Positions 6,850 to 8,233 of a DNA stretch of 8,233 nucleotides are shown here, one piece after another. Made by a program: the position numbers and the translations under genes. This stretch comes from Suilimivivens sp964614185 (GTDB lineage Bacteria > Bacillota > Clostridia > Lachnospirales > Lachnospiraceae): positions 1 to 8,233 of the forward strand of contig CAZTKJ010000090.1 in assembly GCA_964614185.1 (NCBI GenBank), written 5' to 3'. Position 1 is the first letter of the stretch, and every line of letters starts with the position of its first letter. The notes beneath the pieces are model-generated. The model made no database searches. It was not told the origin of the DNA and saw only the letters and a list, made by a program, of their open reading frames with translations.

Positions 6850-8233
6850 ATGAACATTACGGGTACAGAAGCCACATACATAAAGAAAAACCAAATTTAC
6901 CACATTATTTACACAATTATGGGCATTTCTTTTATTCTCATGCTGATATGGGCAGCAGTGGTAAACCGAGGGCAGTCGCCGACAACGTTGCTTTCCGAGG
7001 GAAATATCGCCTTTGACGAGGGGTGGTATCTGGAGGATGGCAGTGCGGCTGATGTTGGTCATTTAAGTAAGATTCCCTCCGTGGTACCTTATCAGGAACA
7101 GAGCATTTATCACAGATTGCCGGATGATTTGGAAGAGGGAATTTCTCTGTGTTTCCGCGCCAAAAACATTGATTATCAGGTATATGTGGACGGAGAGCTG
7201 CGTTATGAGCCAGTGCGTCGAGAGAGCAGAGTCTATAATAAATCCTATGGAAATAGGTGGAATTACGTTCCGCTTTACCGCGGCGATGCCGGAAAAATTG
7301 TGGAGGTGCGTTTTCATACTGTGTATGAGGGTGGCCGGGCATGCGTAGACCATCTCTATCTGGGATCTGCAGCCGGAGAGATAGTCGGCACATTTGCCAG
7401 TAATGTGGTGGCTTTTTCAACATGCCTGCTCATATTCTTTGTCGGACTGCTGCTGATCGTGGCAGACATTCCAGCCAATTTGCAGATGCATAAAAATCAC
7501 GAGTTGCTTTATCTCGGTCTGTTTGCCATAAGCATTGTGGTCTGGTGTCTGGCGGAGACAAGTCTGCTGCAGTTTTACACGGATGACAGCAGGCTCATTC
7601 AGCTTATGTCTTGTTGTGCTCTGATTATGATTCCTATCCCGCTGGTACTTTACCTGGATGCGGCTTTTGGCTTTAAGGTGAGGACGGTAGTCCCGATTAT
7701 CTGTGGACTGTCTGCGGCGGAGTTTGTCATTTGTACTGTCCTGCATTTCGCAGGGGTGATGGACTACCACGAGACACTGATTTTTTCCCACATTATGCTG
7801 GCAATCTCGGTATTTTTACTGCTGTATTCTATCCTGAATAAGGTGTTTCGGGAGGGAATAAGTAAGATAAGGAATATTTATAAGGTATTGCGTATCATCG
7901 GATTCACGGGACTTAGTTTTGCCGCAGTGATAGATATGTTAAGATTTTATTTGGGCAGTACCAACGACAACGCTATGTTTGTGCGAATCGGTCTGCTGAT
8001 TTTTATATTGTGTTATGGCAGCTCCAGTCTGGAGAGAGTGATTAACGCGGTAAAGCTTGGGGTGCAGTCGGAGTTCGTCAGTCAGCTTGCATACCGAGAC
8101 GGTCTGACGGGCATTGGTAATCGGACGGCTTTTCAAGAGCGGCTGATGGAGCTCGAAAAAGAAAAGCAGCATCTTCCCGGAATTGCCATTATTATGTTCG
8201 ATGTAAATGACTTGAAACTTGTAAACGACAATC
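6850..8233 (+). CDS. Membrane GGDEF protein, putative diguanylate cyclase (3'-truncated)
   Basis: Probable membrane sensor that makes cyclic di-GMP from two GTP. 461 codons are visible before the window ends. An N-terminal membrane helix (about 17-38) leads to an outside domain (about 45-180) rich in beta-like segments, with WYLEDG and YQVYVDGEL patterns like the jelly-roll ligand domains of 7TMR-DISM sensors. Seven hydrophobic segments follow (about 182-205, 219-237, 248-270, 278-301, 309-328, 345-365, 377-395). The GGDEF domain begins at AYRDGLTGIGNR (414-425), with the metal-binding FDVNDLKLVNDN at 450-461. The GG(D/E)EF active-site loop lies beyond the edge, so catalysis cannot be confirmed. 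The frame is closed upstream by TGA at 6817. Three hand-counted 60-base lines (7141, 7321, 7681) have 26, 36 and 31 G+C, clearly more than jetD, so it is probably resident DNA and not part of the jet operon. Confidence 0.9.
   Translation, partial: MNITGTEATYIKKNQIYHIIYTIMGISFILMLIWAAVVNRGQSPTTLLSEGNIAFDEGWYLEDGSAADVGHLSKIPSVVPYQEQSIYHRLPDDLEEGISLCFRAKNIDYQVYVDGELRYEPVRRESRVYNKSYGNRWNYVPLYRGDAGKIVEVRFHTVYEGGRACVDHLYLGSAAGEIVGTFASNVVAFSTCLLIFFVGLLLIVADIPANLQMHKNHELLYLGLFAISIVVWCLAETSLLQFYTDDSRLIQLMSCCALIMIPIPLVLYLDAAFGFKVRTVVPIICGLSAAEFVICTVLHFAGVMDYHETLIFSHIMLAISVFLLLYSILNKVFREGISKIRNIYKVLRIIGFTGLSFAAVIDMLRFYLGSTNDNAMFVRIGLLIFILCYGSSSLERVINAVKLGVQSEFVSQLAYRDGLTGIGNRTAFQERLMELEKEKQHLPGIAIIMFDVNDLKLVNDN

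Noticed and set aside
6938..7791. Long reverse-strand open frames opposite the GGDEF gene
   Set aside because: They are His/Pro/Arg-rich, low-plausibility products lying antisense to a clear domain-bearing gene, with no ribosome sites noted.

Overview
The window holds a nearly complete four-gene operon on the + strand (positions 1 to 6065) that reads as a Wadjet (JetABCD) anti-plasmid / SMC defence system. A gene-poor, AT-rich spacer of about 0.78 kb follows (6066 to 6849), and then the first 461 codons of a membrane-bound GGDEF (putative diguanylate cyclase) protein that runs off the right edge. No mobile-element gene, rRNA, tRNA or CRISPR array is visible. Low GC content, purine-rich ribosome sites (GGGGAG, AGGAGG, GGAG) and the 1TM / outside domain / 7TM / GGDEF protein suggest a Gram-positive member of the Clostridia, possibly Lachnospiraceae. 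That placement is inference from style, not a database match.

Jet operon. jetA (kleisin subunit, 5' end cut by the window), jetB (MukE-like KITE subunit), jetC (SMC ATPase, 1086 aa) and jetD (TOPRIM nuclease, 407 aa) lie in canonical order. Each start overlaps the preceding stop by 11 to 20 bases, so they are almost certainly co-transcribed and translationally coupled. JetC has a Walker A, hinge, two long coiled-coil arms, an ABC-type signature and a Walker B. JetD keeps the TOPRIM glutamate and the DxDxD-type acidic motif. From the known family, JetABC is expected to extrude DNA loops and JetD to cleave small circular DNA. The lineage looks closest to type II, but type assignment needs profile searches.

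Spacer. It contains a small hairpin followed by T5 (6279-6305) and a 48-base near-perfect inverted repeat (6414-6461). Either could end jet transcription. Further on are a weak promoter candidate, a strong Shine-Dalgarno site and two tiny overlapping reading frames (10 and 34 codons, linked by TAATG) just before the GGDEF gene. These may be a leader, a decayed gene or chance.

Right edge. The GGDEF gene has visibly higher G+C than jetD and the spacer, so the jet operon may be an acquired defence island beside resident chromosome. No functional link between the two units can be shown from this sequence.
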